Assembly (NCBI GenBank): GCA_945645715.1
Contig: CALZFJ010000113.1
Coordinates: forward strand, 1 to 6,924
Source: an uncultured Prevotellaceae bacterium
GTDB taxonomy: Bacteria; Bacteroidota; Bacteroidia; Bacteroidales; Muribaculaceae
Direction of reading: 5' to 3'
Length of the DNA: 6,924 nt
Positions 6,485 through 6,924 of this stretch are shown here, in pieces (the stretch's first letter is position 1; each line of letters begins with the position of its first letter). The position numbers and the translations under genes are program-made. The notes below the pieces were generated by a model that ran no database searches, was not told the DNA's origin, and saw nothing but the letters and a program-made list of their open reading frames with translations.

Positions 6485-6924
6485 TTATTGTTTAGAATAC
6501 AACTCTACAATCAACTGTTCCTTGATGTTTTCAGGAATGTCCTCACGCTGAGGCAGGTGGAGCATCTTGCCGCCCTTCACATTCTCGTCCCACTCTATCC
6601 ATGGATACTTGCTGTGGTTGAAGCCTGCAAGTGCATCGGCGATCACCTCAAGCGACTTCGACTTCTCACGCACTGCTACTACTTGTCCGGGCTTAACCGA
6701 ATAAGATGCGATGTTCACTACCTCGCCATCTACTGTGATGTGACGGTGGAGAACAAGCTGACGTGCTGCTGCACGAGTAGGAGCGATTCCAAGACGATAA
6801 ACGATGTTGTCGAGGCGCGACTCAAGAAGCTGAAGGAGAACCTCACCCTTTACACCCTTAGTGCGGGTTGCCTTGTCGAAGAGGTTGCGGACCTGCTTCT
6901 CGAGCACACCGTAGGTGTATTTTG
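6485..6924 (-). CDS. rpsD: 30S ribosomal protein S4 (uS4), 5' end cut by window edge
   Basis: uS4 binds 16S rRNA early in small-subunit assembly and in many bacteria also represses its own operon. The window holds the last 145 codons; the frame is still open at base 6924. The GTG at 6907-6905 is not a start: the preceding codons continue the conserved reading KYTYGVLEKQVRNLF, so about 55 residues are missing from a protein of about 201. Seen: the S4 RNA-binding domain from ESRLDNIVYRLGIAPTRAAA (about visible residues 34-53) through HITVDGEVVNI and VKPGQVVAVREKSK, and the Bacteroidales-like C-terminus with NHSKYPWIEWDE, then PENIKEQLIVELYSKQ. The stop is TAA at 6487-6485. It is followed by rpoA after 16 bp, as in the alpha operon; rpsK and rpsM would be expected to the right of the window. 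Confidence 0.98.
   Translation of the reverse strand, partial: KYTYGVLEKQVRNLFDKATRTKGVKGEVLLQLLESRLDNIVYRLGIAPTRAAARQLVLHRHITVDGEVVNIASYSVKPGQVVAVREKSKSLEVIADALAGFNHSKYPWIEWDENVKGGKMLHLPQREDIPENIKEQLIVELYSKQ

Noticed and set aside
6905..6907. GTG as a possible start giving a 140-residue short S4.
   Set aside because: The upstream codons (KYTYG) continue the conserved S4 sequence to the window edge, so this GTG is an internal valine and the gene is cut by the window, not truncated in nature.

Overview
The window is a block of core chromosome from a Bacteroidota bacterium, most likely order Bacteroidales. The protein sequences read like Bacteroidales orthologues (RpoA, S4, LpxK with DDAFQHR, ThiL with NFSDIYAMNG). 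None of the five visible start codons other than the ambiguous sppA one has a Shine-Dalgarno sequence, and sppA has none either. The one convincing promoter element is of the Bacteroidetes TAnnTTTG type. Coding DNA is roughly half G+C, whereas the single real intergenic gap is very AT-rich. A Muribaculaceae-like genome is a guess only.

All seven protein genes are on the minus strand, so transcription runs from high to low coordinates. At the right end is the tail of the ribosomal 'alpha' operon: rpsD (5' end cut by the window edge), rpoA and rplQ, with spacers of 16 and 6 bp. This operon closes with a strong intrinsic terminator at 4887-4932, preceded by a smaller hairpin.

A gap of 242 bp then holds that terminator and the promoter region of a second unit: sppA (membrane-anchored signal peptide peptidase), lpxK (lipid A 4'-kinase), thiL (thiamine-phosphate kinase) and mlaE (permease of an Mla-type lipid ABC transporter, 3' end cut by the left window edge). 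The spacers between these genes are 36, 43 and 74 bp, with no recognisable terminator or promoter in them, so they may be co-transcribed. Three of the four act at the cell envelope (signal-peptide/protein turnover, lipid A synthesis, lipid trafficking); thiL is the metabolic outlier.

I found no RNA genes, mobile elements, CRISPR arrays, prophage parts or defence genes. Long plus-strand open frames opposite thiL and lpxK are explained as codon-usage shadows. I see no convincing novel system here; the findings are modest and are scored accordingly.
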